DNA from: Corallium rubrum
Taxonomy: Eukaryota; Cnidaria; Anthozoa; Scleralcyonacea; Coralliidae
Length of the DNA: 64,000 nucleotides
NCBI GenBank assembly: GCA_964035015.1
Contig: OZ036000.1
Location: forward strand, 5,590,709-5,654,708
Direction: 5' to 3'
Numbering within the stretch: the first letter of the stretch is position 1; every line of letters begins with the position of its first letter. The position numbers and the translations under genes were made by a program. Shown here piece after piece: positions 21,671 to 30,768 of this stretch. A model generated the notes under the pieces. It was not told the origin of the DNA and did not search any database. It saw only the letters and a program-made list of their open reading frames with translations.

Positions 21671-21991
21671 CTATATTTCATCTGTAGGAAATCTGTGAGG
21701 TTGTCTGTCAGTTGATCTGTGGGGAATCTGTAAGGCTGTCTGTAGGAGTCTGCATGGGGAATCTGCGGGGTCATCTGTAAGAATCTCTGTGGTCGTCTGT
21801 AGTGAATCTGTGAGAATCTCTGAGGTCGTCTGTGGGGGGTCTAGGATTGTCGACCAATAGTCAACAGATTCGGTTACGTAGTACTCCCCTCTACGATTCC
21901 TCCTAACACAATGTCTCATCACCCCGATAGCTCTTCTGAGTCCGTGGAAGACAGCTAGTATGGGTCGTCTGAGTCTCTTTGGGATTTTCAT
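21671..21991 (-). CDS. Arg-rich protein with imperfect C-terminal repeats, unknown function
   Basis: It starts at MKIPKRLRRPILAVFHGLRR (ATG 21991), just across a 43-bp gap from the divergent kinase gene. The N-terminus is Arg/His-rich. The C-terminal half is built from degenerate repeats (SEILTDSLQTTTEILTD), which the DNA shows as repeated GTCTGTAGGAATCTGTG-like units at 21690-21840. The repeat half may be low-complexity drift in a decaying gene. Confidence 0.45.
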   Translation of the reverse strand: MKIPKRLRRPILAVFHGLRRAIGVMRHCVRRNRRGEYYVTESVDYWSTILDPPQTTSEILTDSLQTTTEILTDDPADSPCRLLQTALQIPHRSTDRQPHRFPTDEI

Positions 21992-22034
21992 ATAAAATAC
22001 GAAAGGTCTAAGTCTATACCATAAACCTAGAGTA

Positions 22035-22769
22035 ATGACCAACCCAAAGCTTGGTGCTCGGCTAATCGCCCTCGACGGAAACATCGGTGTGGGGAAGACA
22101 ACGTTTGCCAAACCATTCGCTATAAGAAATGGTTATTACCTTGCTGAGGAACCAGTTGATGACAATCCATACCTCGAAAGGTTTTACGCCAACCCCTGGA
22201 GATGGGCATACGAAATGGAGACCTGGTTTCTCAATGAAAGAATCGACGTCTACCTAGAGGCTCTGGAGTTAATCAACGAGGGGGGGAATGTGATCATAGA
22301 GCGAACACATCACAGCTATCTGGCCTTCACCAAAAACTGTTGGCGTAATGGGTGGATAACCGACAAACAGTTTTCGGAGTACTCCAGAATTTTCCACTCT
22401 CTGAATGATCTACTCCCAACCCCTGATGCCTTAATGTTTCTGAAAGCCTCAGTTAACACCTGTCACAGGCGAATGCTTAGGAGAGGTCGGAAATGTGAAG
22501 CTGGTGTAACCAAAGACTACCTCAAGTGGGTACAAAGGTATATGGGAGAAATGGTTGTGATGGTTTGGAAGAAGGGAACCAAGGTGGTGGACCTCGACTG
22601 GGAAAACTTCGGTCTGGATGAATCGGAGGTAATCAATGTTCTTAACGGGGTTCCTAGTGGATTCCACGGTTGGATGGCTCGTGTGGGTGACCGAGACGTC
22701 TACATACCAGAGATCGTTAACCAGACCCGACAGTTCCTGGCTCACCATACCTTTTGTGGTACCGCGTAG
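22035..22769 (+). CDS. Deoxynucleoside kinase (dCK/dGK/TK2-like)
   Basis: A 244-residue frame on the strand opposite its neighbours. It has a P-loop near the N-terminus (DGNIGVGKTTF, residues 14-24), an ERS-like active-site motif (VIIERTHHSYLAF) and an Arg-rich lid (RRMLRRGRKCEAGVTKDYL). These are the hallmarks of the animal/viral deoxynucleoside kinase family, which phosphorylates deoxynucleosides to feed dNTP synthesis. The last ~25 codons overlap a minus-strand gene, so the natural end may be earlier. The frame and key residues are intact even though neighbours are broken. The 43 bp upstream would be a bidirectional promoter. Confidence 0.85.
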   Translation: MTNPKLGARLIALDGNIGVGKTTFAKPFAIRNGYYLAEEPVDDNPYLERFYANPWRWAYEMETWFLNERIDVYLEALELINEGGNVIIERTHHSYLAFTKNCWRNGWITDKQFSEYSRIFHSLNDLLPTPDALMFLKASVNTCHRRMLRRGRKCEAGVTKDYLKWVQRYMGEMVVMVWKKGTKVVDLDWENFGLDESEVINVLNGVPSGFHGWMARVGDRDVYIPEIVNQTRQFLAHHTFCGTA

Positions 22770-23230
22770 TCATACTATCGGAACGTAGACAGACCTCAGT
22801 CACAATGTCGTCGAGTACACGGACATCAGACAGGAAGACAGTCTCGTTATACTGAACCCCACGTAGAAAGCTTCTGATTTGTGTCAGAACCTTGTGGTAG
22901 CTAACATGAGCGAATTCACAGTTTTCCAATTTGCCAAACATTCCCGACTTGGTCATATACCCCTGTATTAGGACGCCGGGACCGGCTATGGTCCCGAGGA
23001 TCAACGGGTTAGCTGTAACGCCAGTCGCCACCAGCTATTCCTCCAATTACAGTCAACCCAATAGAGACCGTTTCGAGGATCATCTTCAGTCTTCTCAACC
23101 TGATGTGTTTCCATCTGTAACAAGTCGCTAGCTTGTGGTAATACGAGTAGAGCTTCTGTAGTTTGTCTGCTTCAGCCGATTGGAGGTTTTCACCAATGTG
23201 GTTGAAGCTGATAACGCTATTTTTTTCTCA
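22717..23230 (-). pseudogene. Membrane protein pseudogene of the virus-like element
   Basis: Upstream part: an amphipathic region (LQKLYSYYHKLATCYRW) leading to a hydrophobic stretch (ILETVSIGLTVIGGIAGG). Downstream part, in another frame: TANPLILGTIAGPGVLIQGY, then FAHVSYHKVLTQIRSFLRG. One frameshift near 23025 separates them. The two glycine-rich hydrophobic stretches look like a pair of membrane helices. Function unknown. The 3' end overlaps the tail of the kinase frame on the other strand. Confidence 0.6.
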
Positions 23231-23723
23231 TATAACTATACCATATTCAATCATGGTCCTGTTACAGATCTTCTCAATCTCAGCGTCTCCCAGACGACCC
23301 TCTACGATTTTCATACCGTAAAAGTTGATGTTTGAGTAATACTCTTTAAAACGGTTTAGCGCAAACACATTCAGATAAGATGTCCCTATCTGATCAATGT
23401 TACTGACAAAAAATGAGTCTTTTAGCGTCTCACCATTTATCCTGGCGTGTGACACAACAAGCCCGGATAGCCAGTGGGCAGATACCAGGATCTTCTTTCC
23501 AATGAACTTCGCCGGAATCGTGCACTCGCGGAGCTTATCTGGTGACGACCCATCTATAAACAGTTTGTCATTTACCCCAGCTTTAAACCCAATGCTTTTG
23601 CCGAGACTGTTGTTACTGCTGAAACTGTTGTCACTATTGGAAACGATTACCTCCCAATCATTCGACGTCGGTCTTACACTGTTTCCTCTTTACCACAACG
23701 AAAACTGAAACAGCGGTGAACAT
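23228..23723 (-). pseudogene. Membrane-anchored protein pseudogene (one frameshift)
   Basis: The ATG at 23723 opens a hydrophobic leader (MFTAVSVFVVVKR). About 12 codons later the sense moves to another frame by a 1-bp change near 23693, then stays open through Ser/Asn-rich sequence and a longer domain (KLRECTIPAKFIGKKILVSA, EKICNRTMIEYGIVI) to the stop. It could be an N-anchored virion or assembly protein of about 165 residues. I recognise no family motif. Confidence 0.5.
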
Positions 23724-23759
23724 GAATCTGGGTATGTTAACGTGGAAGGCCGTTCTTAT

Positions 23760-24032
23760 TGAGGACTCAGGGTAAAGGAAGTGGTGGTCGCCAGCAGTGT
23801 TTAGCTATGGGTTGATACTAGGAGGTCTCCAAAACATGGTTGAGTGGGTTTCACCGTCTTTGTCTTCTATGTAATCAACAAAGGGAGGGAGTTTGGAGAT
23901 CGCGTTCTTTGGCTCTGGTTACGTTCAGGTCGAAGATGACCTTGTATAGTCGGGGGTCTTCATGTAAGCTTTTAGTTTATCGTTGAGTTGTTCCTTAGTG
24001 ATCGGTTTGTTGTAACCGTAGAACAGACTCAT
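23760..24032 (-). pseudogene. Small gene remnant with several frameshifts
   Basis: It starts MSLFYGYNKPITKEQLND at 24032. The sense then passes through at least two frame changes: YKVIFDLNVTRAKERDLQ, then VDYIEDKDGETHSTMFW and RPPSINP. It has no hydrophobic leader. It is the most damaged gene of the block; function is unknown. Confidence 0.45.
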
Positions 24033-24035
24033 ATA

Positions 24036-25120
24036 CTATATGACGTATTTACTGAGCAGATACCCAGACACAGCTGTTATGACCAACAGAATTCCCAGAT
24101 TGTTCGGCTCTGGTTTTCTATCAGACGTATGAGCGACTGGTTTGTCAGGTATATGGACGGTTGGTTTGTCGGTTTGCCCGTCAGTGTTGTCAGGTTTGTG
24201 GTCTAGTGTTTCCAGGTGTGGACCGTTTTCTTGGTGTAGCTTCTTTGGTGGTTGTTTGTGAACACCTTGGTAGTTGACTTCAGTGTTAACTCCGAAAACC
24301 ATAGACAGACTAGCTGTCTTAAGTAAGTTGTTATAACCTCTTAGAGGTTTCTTCAGGATAACCATCTTACTAGGAACTAACCACCCTTCTGGAGTGATAG
24401 CTAAATCCTGGGTTACAAAAGTGTCTTTTATGCTTTTGTTCATATTTAGTATCCAAGTGCTAACAGAGTAGTTGAGGATAGCATCATTAGTTAGGTTACG
24501 GAACTCTTGTTGACTTTCAAGGGAACCACCTCCATGCATGATTGACTATTGACACCCGGGTTTTTGCCTGAGCGCTAAGAACACTGTAAACATATGCCTC
24601 AATAGATTGATTCAAATACTGAAGACCTATTTTAGTCAGTCCATCGCTTTTTCTCGGCACATACCTTTTATAATGGTCCTTATACCCAGACCTTACGACT
24701 TTTATATTACGTACTCCCTTTCTTCCCCTATCATCTGTAAAGGGTTCATAGCTAAATGTCCAAGGCAACCTTTCCACTTGTCTATATAACTCTGATGCAC
24801 CAAACTCTTTTGAGACGGCGTACATGGACTCATCACCAACCATCCGTCTTAGTAATCGCCTCACAGTGAAATACAGATGGTAACGGGCAATGGTTGTTAT
24901 AACAGGATAAACATCGTCTGATTGTGTTAGGTGCATGCTGCAGACTGATTCCACAGCAATAGCTGGCACAATAAACTGAAAGGATTATCATAAAGTACAA
25001 ACCCTCGTCGTCCCAAACAAATGGCTTACCTGGAAAGCTAATTTTAAGTTCGGGTAATTTCGACATAAAATAGTTTTCACCGTTAACGTAGACTATGAAA
25101 TTGTTTATTGGATAATTCAA
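24036..25120 (-). pseudogene. Large protein of the virus-like element, probably structural, two frameshifts
   Basis: Three open pieces in order: MNYPINNFIVYVNGENYFM (from 25120), a middle piece with RYHLYFTVRRLLRRMVGDES and LTKIGLQYLNQSIEAYVYSV, and a last piece with GWLVPSKMVILKKPLRGYNN, a Pro/Thr-rich stalk and a C-terminal membrane helix (NLGILLVITAVSGYLLSKYVI begins near 24100). Frameshifts lie near 24965 and 24530. Its length (about 360 residues) and position at the 5' end of the minus transcription unit suggest a main structural or surface protein; no capsid fold motif can be confirmed by eye. Confidence 0.5.
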
Positions 25121-25140
25121 TACATGTTCGCTTGGGAACC

Positions 25141-25628
25141 CATCGTAATACCCCTGCCTTTTTCCAGTGGTAATTTGGTATACTTTTAGTAATACTTTAA
25201 GTAATACTTATATAATAAGTAACACTAGTGACTTAGTTATTAGTAATACTTTTAGTAATACTTTAATATTTTGGTATTGTAGATATTTTAGTGGTTCTCA
25301 ATGTTATTTTTAAACTTATATAAATAGTGTCTCCAGTTAGCTGTAACATAGTTAAATACATTGACACTCAAATAAAGTTATTCATTCATATCATTAATAG
25401 ATATAACCTCAAATATTATTTTAAGATACAAAAATTTAGAACCATGGCCCAATATATAGTTGCTTGAAAGGTGGATCACAGTCCCTACTGCGAGTGTGCG
25501 ACTTTGGTTTGTTTGTGAGACTCGTAAAAGAATGCTTGGAATGTAGACGATCGAAAATTCTCCGCACAGTTGGCCAACTTGGGAGAGGCCAGCTCAAAAC
25601 TTTTAAATGAAGATCTATATAACACAAG
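25141..25628. other. AT-rich spacer between the virus-like block and the Penelope element
   Basis: It contains short direct repeats of TTAGTAATACTTTTAGTAAT (25183-25265). No coding signal. Composition falls back to the AT-rich background here, which helps place the right edge of the virus-like block. Confidence 0.5.
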
Positions 25629-25732
25629 ACTAAACAATATAGTTAAAAGCTTCTAGGACAGCGTCGGCCACGGTTGAAATCCAAATATTACCAGGGTTAA
25701 GTCACGTTGGCCTGAAAAACAGAGAAAAAAAT

Positions 25733-25772
25733 CTTCTCGACGTTTCGAGCGAAGGCCCTTCGTCAGGAGAAA
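25733..25772 (-). ncRNA. Hammerhead ribozyme (Penelope 3' region, left arm)
   Basis: Exact reverse complement of the ribozyme at 27027-27066, with the same stems and core read on the minus strand. Two copies facing each other lie about 1.25 kb apart. Confidence 0.75.
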
Positions 25773-26021
25773 TTAGTAAACAACTCACATGTGGTCACGC
25801 GTATTTATAGCAGAGCTACAATGGGAATCACGTGAACACATGTAAGCCAATAAAAACAAAGTAAACAAATAAATTAATATGTAATTTTAGCCTGTGTGCA
25901 GGTGCTGACCCAATTTGTGGGTCAGCTACCTGCAAATAGGCAAAGAAACAGGTTATAAATTACTATTTAAATCATCAGAAAAAGGTTAAGGAAAAGGTGT
26001 GGAATATGGTGGTGGAGTGAG

Positions 26022-26526
26022 CTAAATGAAAGAGAATCGCTCATTGAGGCCGTGAGGGTGAATGGTACCAAGTTTGTAAATGAGACGCATTTCTTGTTTA
26101 CGACGAGTATCGTTACAACCTATAATGGGCTGAATGGCACAGATTTTCATGTTGGAAAAGGAGTGGTTGGCACTGTTGAAGTGCCTGGCAACAGGTTTGT
26201 TTTGCACATCGTTTTTGACATCACGAAGGTGTTCAACAAACCTGTCACCTAAACGTCTTCCAGTTTCTCCGATGTAAAGCATGGGACATTTACTGCAAGA
26301 AATACAGTAAATGAGGTTGGAGGAAGTGCAAGTGAAACTGTGGGTTATGTTGAACCTACATTTTGGAGCCGAAATTGAAATTGAGGAGTCTAAATATTTA
26401 CAGGTGTTGCACCTACCGCGACAGCAAGAGCTGGTGCCAACATGTGATACCAAGGCTTGCTGCAGTGAGCTGTGAACAACGTTTTCCCGGATGTTTTTGC
26501 TATGCCGAAAAGATACTAGGGGTTTC
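26022..26526 (-). pseudogene. Penelope-like element: C-terminal GIY-YIG endonuclease domain
   Basis: Open from about 26526 to the stop at 26022. It starts in the linker after the reverse transcriptase (FRHSKNIRENVVHSSLQQAL), passes a Cys-rich knuckle (CCRGRCNTCKYL), and enters the nuclease: LIYCISCSKCPMLYIGETGR, then DRFVEHLRDV and ARHFNSANHS. This is the order in Penelope-like elements that carry a GIY-YIG nuclease to nick the target. The second arm (26547-26780, plus) repeats everything after the YIG motif, so only the minus copy has the GIY-YIG residues. Confidence 0.85.
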
Positions 26527-27026
26527 TCAGAGAAAATGGAAGACGTTTAGGTGACAGGTTTGTTGAACACCTTCGTGATGTCAAAAACGATGTGCAAAAC
26601 AAACCTGTTGCCAGGCACTTCAACAGTGCCAACCACTCCTTTTCCAACATGAAAATCTGTGCCATTCAGCCCATTATAGGTTGTAACGATACTCGTCGTA
26701 AACAAGAAATGCGTCTCATTTACAAACTTGGTACCATTCACCCTCACGGCCTCAATGAGCGATTCTCTTTCATTTAGCTCACTCCACCACCATATTCCAC
26801 ACCTTTTCCTTAACCTTTTTCTGATGATTTAAATAGTAATTTATAACCTGTTTCTTTGCCTATTTGCAGGTAGCTGACCCACAAATTGGGTCAGCACCTG
26901 CACACAGGCTAAAATTACATATTAATTTATTTGTTTACTTTGTTTTTATTGGCTTACATGTGTTCACGTGATTCCCATTGTAGCTCTGCTATAAATACGC
27001 GTGACCACATGTGAGTTGTTTACTAA

Positions 27027-27066
27027 TTTCTCCTGACGAAGGGCCTTCGCTCGAAACGTCGAGAAG
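27027..27066 (+). ncRNA. Hammerhead ribozyme (Penelope 3' region, right arm)
   Basis: Stem I TTTCTC (27027-27032) pairs with GAGAAG (27061-27066). The core CTGACGA is at 27033-27039. Stem II GGGC-cuuc-GCTC lies at 27041-27052, then GAAA, then a very short stem III (AC/GT) and the cleavage-site C at 27060. All core residues are present. Penelope-like elements are known to carry minimal hammerheads with tiny stem III, often active as dimers. That this copy cleaves is inference. Confidence 0.75.
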
Positions 27067-27127
27067 ATTTTTTTCTCTGTTTTTCAGGCCAACGTGACTT
27101 AACCCTGGTAATAACTAAACAATATAG

Positions 27128-30100
27128 ATCGATTTTACTGATGCTTGACTTTCGTTACTTAGTTAACCAGTAACATCTTCAGAGATGAAAGAATTACAGA
27201 GTATACTTATTGCTGCCTCCCCTCAGGGAGGCAGCACACTAATCTTGACTTCGGTCTTGGGTCGCTGTGTCTTGCGTCCAGACCTCTTCGCCGAACTATG
27301 TAAAGCAGACGGCAGCTCGATCAATGTTTGGATGTCCATCCAGTTTTATGACGTAGTCCCACGCGTTGTACGTGATTTCTGCGCGATTTTTGTGTCGCCA
27401 GTAGTTGACAACTTCGATCATTCGTCGGCGTCGCCAGCCTCGCCTTTTCATTCGAACTTGGAAACACATTTGAACTTGGAAACATACTTGGTAAGGTACG
27501 TAAGATGGTTAATAGTTGGCATTTCCCTAAGTTGGCTTTGTTTAACATCAGAGTATGTTTCAAAAGATTTGACTTCTGTTTTCTTCAATTTTTAGGTATC
27601 AGACACTATCTACCGGGGTGATCGGTGATGTTGAAGAAAATGCTGAACCTAGCATATGACGTTGTTCATCCATATATATTAAACACACTAATCTTGGATT
27701 GGATTGCTGTGATTATTTTACAGGATCCTGATAAAGATAGTATCACTGGTAGGATATTATCCTTGCGCTTGGTTGCAACTAAATCTGTTGTGACCATGAA
27801 AAATATGGTGTGTTGTTCAATCATGTGTATACATCGGTCTAAGCATGTTATTCCTAAACAGGTACAAGTGAAAGTTTAACACGTGTTCTTTGTTTATTGT
27901 GATTAAAGCTTATTTGATACACCAACTCCTCGACCTTTGGGACTACATCTATTTATGCTATTATCACACACTACATCTGATTTACAGTGGTTTCTCCAAT
28001 GGATTTGTGCACCAACCTGTATATGTATACACTGTATTGTAATTAACTGTACATGGAACTGTCTTCAAGAAATGACTTACCTTAACTTTGTGAATGATGG
28101 AAGCTTTATCTGTGTGCCATGGATTACCATAATGTATTTGGTACATGTATACAGTAAATACAATATTACGAGTTCTTTGGGACAATAAACTACAGTGGTT
28201 TCAATGATGTATTTCCAAACGACAATTACAGTATATGTGAAGTTGTGGACATGTGCAATGAACTAATACATCACAAAGATCTCCTTGAAAGTATTGCATT
28301 CTCAAAAATGACTCCAAGGACAATAATTATAAACAATCATGGAGCAGCAACAAACTTATATTACATACCATATCTGGTATTTATTTTGTCAGTGTGTATT
28401 TCTTTGGTGCTTGCTTTACCATAACATATCTGACACTTGGAATTCCAGTCACACCTTTGCCACAGTAAGAAGAAGCCGGATTTATAGTGGAGTGATTTAT
28501 CATCTGTTTACTAACAATTGTGCAAAACATCAACTGCATAGTTATAGTGTATATATTATACTGTGTATGAAGCCTAAAGCCAGATTAGTGAGAGTTATTT
28601 GTAATTTAAGTCTGCTTTTTAAATATAATTTAAAAAATTGAAAAAAAATGTGCATACTACAGCACGTCTGTTCATAGTTAGTGGAGGGGGATGGTTTGGA
28701 AACTCCGCAAAAGTCGCTGTCCATGTTTTTGTTCAGTTTGTCTAATTTCACGCTCACTGAACGAGTGAAGGTATTGTATTTTCTGTATAATGAAGCAGTC
28801 ATCCAATAGCAACGTTTGGGTTTCATTAGTGTAGTCCTTCGTCATCACGTGTTGTAAGTCCTTCGTCATCACATGTCCATAGAATTCCATTCTTTAAGCA
28901 ATCACCTTCCCCCAACATGAACACAATAACATGAACATATATTGCATAACCTTGAAAGACAATGCAGCTACCAAACCATCATCTCCACTAACTATATATG
29001 GTCTGTTACAATTCATATAATCAATCCCTGCAGGGTTCATTTGTGAAATTATCAAAAATTAGACTTCCCATCGCTTTTGAGGCAGCACTTCACTTGCGAT
29101 AGTAACTCCTAGTATATAAGGTTTGTATTGAGAAGTAAGTAAACTCTCGTGGGGTAAGAGTTCAAAGTTGGGGTCAGATGGTCAAGAAGGGATAACAGGG
29201 CAATCAGCGGGGGAGATGGTGTGCAGGGTTAAATTGCGTAAATGGGATAGAATACTAACATGCTCTCATTTTTATTTTACCTTTACACTTTCCGCCAGGA
29301 AAATCAATGCCTGGCGAGTGAGTTAATATAACTTGTACAATACGGCCCTGCGGAAGAGCACAGCGTTCTGAGCCAACTCCATATTATTGAAATTAAAACG
29401 CGAAACATTACTCGAACGGTTTTGTTGATTATAAATATAGCGTGATTCCTTCTTTGACTGACCTCGCAAAGGTCAAACCATCGTAACCTCGTCACAACAA
29501 ACTATCAACAAAGAAATGTATAAACAAGCTCTTTGAATGCGCAGTAACGACTGTGATTCACCTTTAAGGCTTGGTTAATTTTTTATTTCCCAATTTGAAT
29601 GTTCCAACTATCAAGCCTAATTGTATTGTGTTTTTGTGTTGTAATATATTTTAGATTCATAAATCATACCTGTATTCAAACTGTATCTTCCACTGCTAAA
29701 GATGATTTCTGCATACTTGACCAAGGCTCTACATAACTGATAAGAAAATAATGCACCATCAAGTATACTGCATGCTGGAGAAGCGTCGGGAGTCACCGAT
29801 TCAGCGGGTGTATTGATAGAGCTGTCAGAGCAGTGACCTGGTCAAATGTCTACATTTGCGTCATGTACCAGCCCAATATTTTTGCGATGTAGGACAACTA
29901 CATATTGGGCAGATATGCTTTGTGCGACCTTTGGACAGGTCGCACAAAGACCTTTGGACAGGTCGCACAAAACATAGTAGAACACCTATTGCATTCATCT
30001 TCCCCTGATATGAAAAATATTTAAATCTCAAATTTTAAGGCTCAACCTTCGATGAATCCAATAAGATAAAGTCATCTATATTATTTAAATAAATAGATAA

Positions 30101-30768
30101 ATAAAAAAAGTTGAAATAAACTTACGGCAATTTACTGCCACCTCTTATGCCCATGAACGGTATTGCTGCCAAGCATACCAGTTGATCAATAATGCAGTAG
30201 CAACTTATTAATAAGTTGAAACCAACTTGTTAATAATTTGAAGCAATAATGCATGTATCAACACTTTCCCATTTTTCCTATTAAAATCCTTTTTCTATGT
30301 TTCTTCAATATATTTTTCAAGACTCTTGCAAAATCATTTCGCTTTTGTAACGATATACTTTAAGTATAAATATCGCCGTATTTAGTTATCTAGTATGAAG
30401 AGAAACCCTCTGCCGAATCTCAGGATGTGGCTGATATCTTACACGTAATTACATATTGGAATCTTTGCCTTAAAAGCAAGTGAAAACAATTCAGCTATTT
30501 TCCCGCTAAATGAAACCAAGGTTGGCTCACCATTGGTTGGACAGGCTCGCTATAGTCAACCAGTAAAACCTTTAATGCAGTACTTTTAATGCATGATGGG
30601 TTACCAAGACTAATGGTTACAAAAGTTTCATACTTTTGTGCATTTCCATACAGTTTTAACATTTCACCTTTGAAATTCCTATTTTCACCCTACGTTTTGA
30701 CTGACTTTCCAAAGTGGTTTAACACAGTCACAGAAACTTAATTTTAAGACTTTAATTTTTCTCACCAG
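27128..30768. other. Unannotated stretch with several weak open frames
   Basis: Open frames of 80-136 codons occur (27185-27595, 27937-28188, 28339-28641 on plus), but none shows a recognisable motif. A 14-codon GCC/CTC stretch at 27205-27240 forms a small hairpin (TGCTGCCTCCCCTCAGGGAGGCAGCA). A 23-bp repeat (CTTTGGACAGGTCGCACAAA) occurs twice at 29930-29970. I see no convincing gene. Confidence 0.4.

Larger units (their letters stand above)
13860..25140 (-). mobile_element. Degenerate endogenous virus-like element (adintovirus/Polinton-like DNA virus relative)
   Basis: A block with higher GC than its flanks and tightly packed frames, nearly all on the minus strand: DNA polymerase B, PD-(D/E)XK nuclease, four to six small proteins with membrane segments, and one divergent deoxynucleoside kinase. 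Order, spacing and polymerase type fit an integrated dsDNA virus-like element of animals. A retroviral-type integrase, packaging ATPase and capsid genes were not recognised, so a precise family cannot be given. Terminal repeats and target duplication were not found. It is broken by frameshifts, a nonsense codon, a probable internal deletion and a 4.47 kb transposon, so it is an old, non-functional copy. Confidence 0.7.
25643..27113. mobile_element. Penelope-like retroelement arranged as a long inverted repeat, with 14-bp target duplications
   Basis: Arms 25687-26269 and 26530-27112 are reverse complements over about 580 bp with one mismatch noticed. Each arm encodes the C-terminal part of a GIY-YIG endonuclease plus a 3' region with a hammerhead ribozyme. 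Flanks 25629-25642 and 27114-27127 are identical (ACTAAACAATATAG), fitting the 12-15 bp target duplications of Penelope elements. Only the last part of the protein is present; the reverse transcriptase is missing, so it is a 5'-truncated, inverted double copy. Confidence 0.85.

Noticed and set aside
26547..26780. Second independent Penelope gene on plus
   Set aside because: It is the mirror arm of the same insertion and lacks the GIY-YIG residues.
27185..28641. Coding gene on plus
   Set aside because: Several frames of 80-136 codons, but no consistent splice chain or motif; AT-rich noise is as likely.
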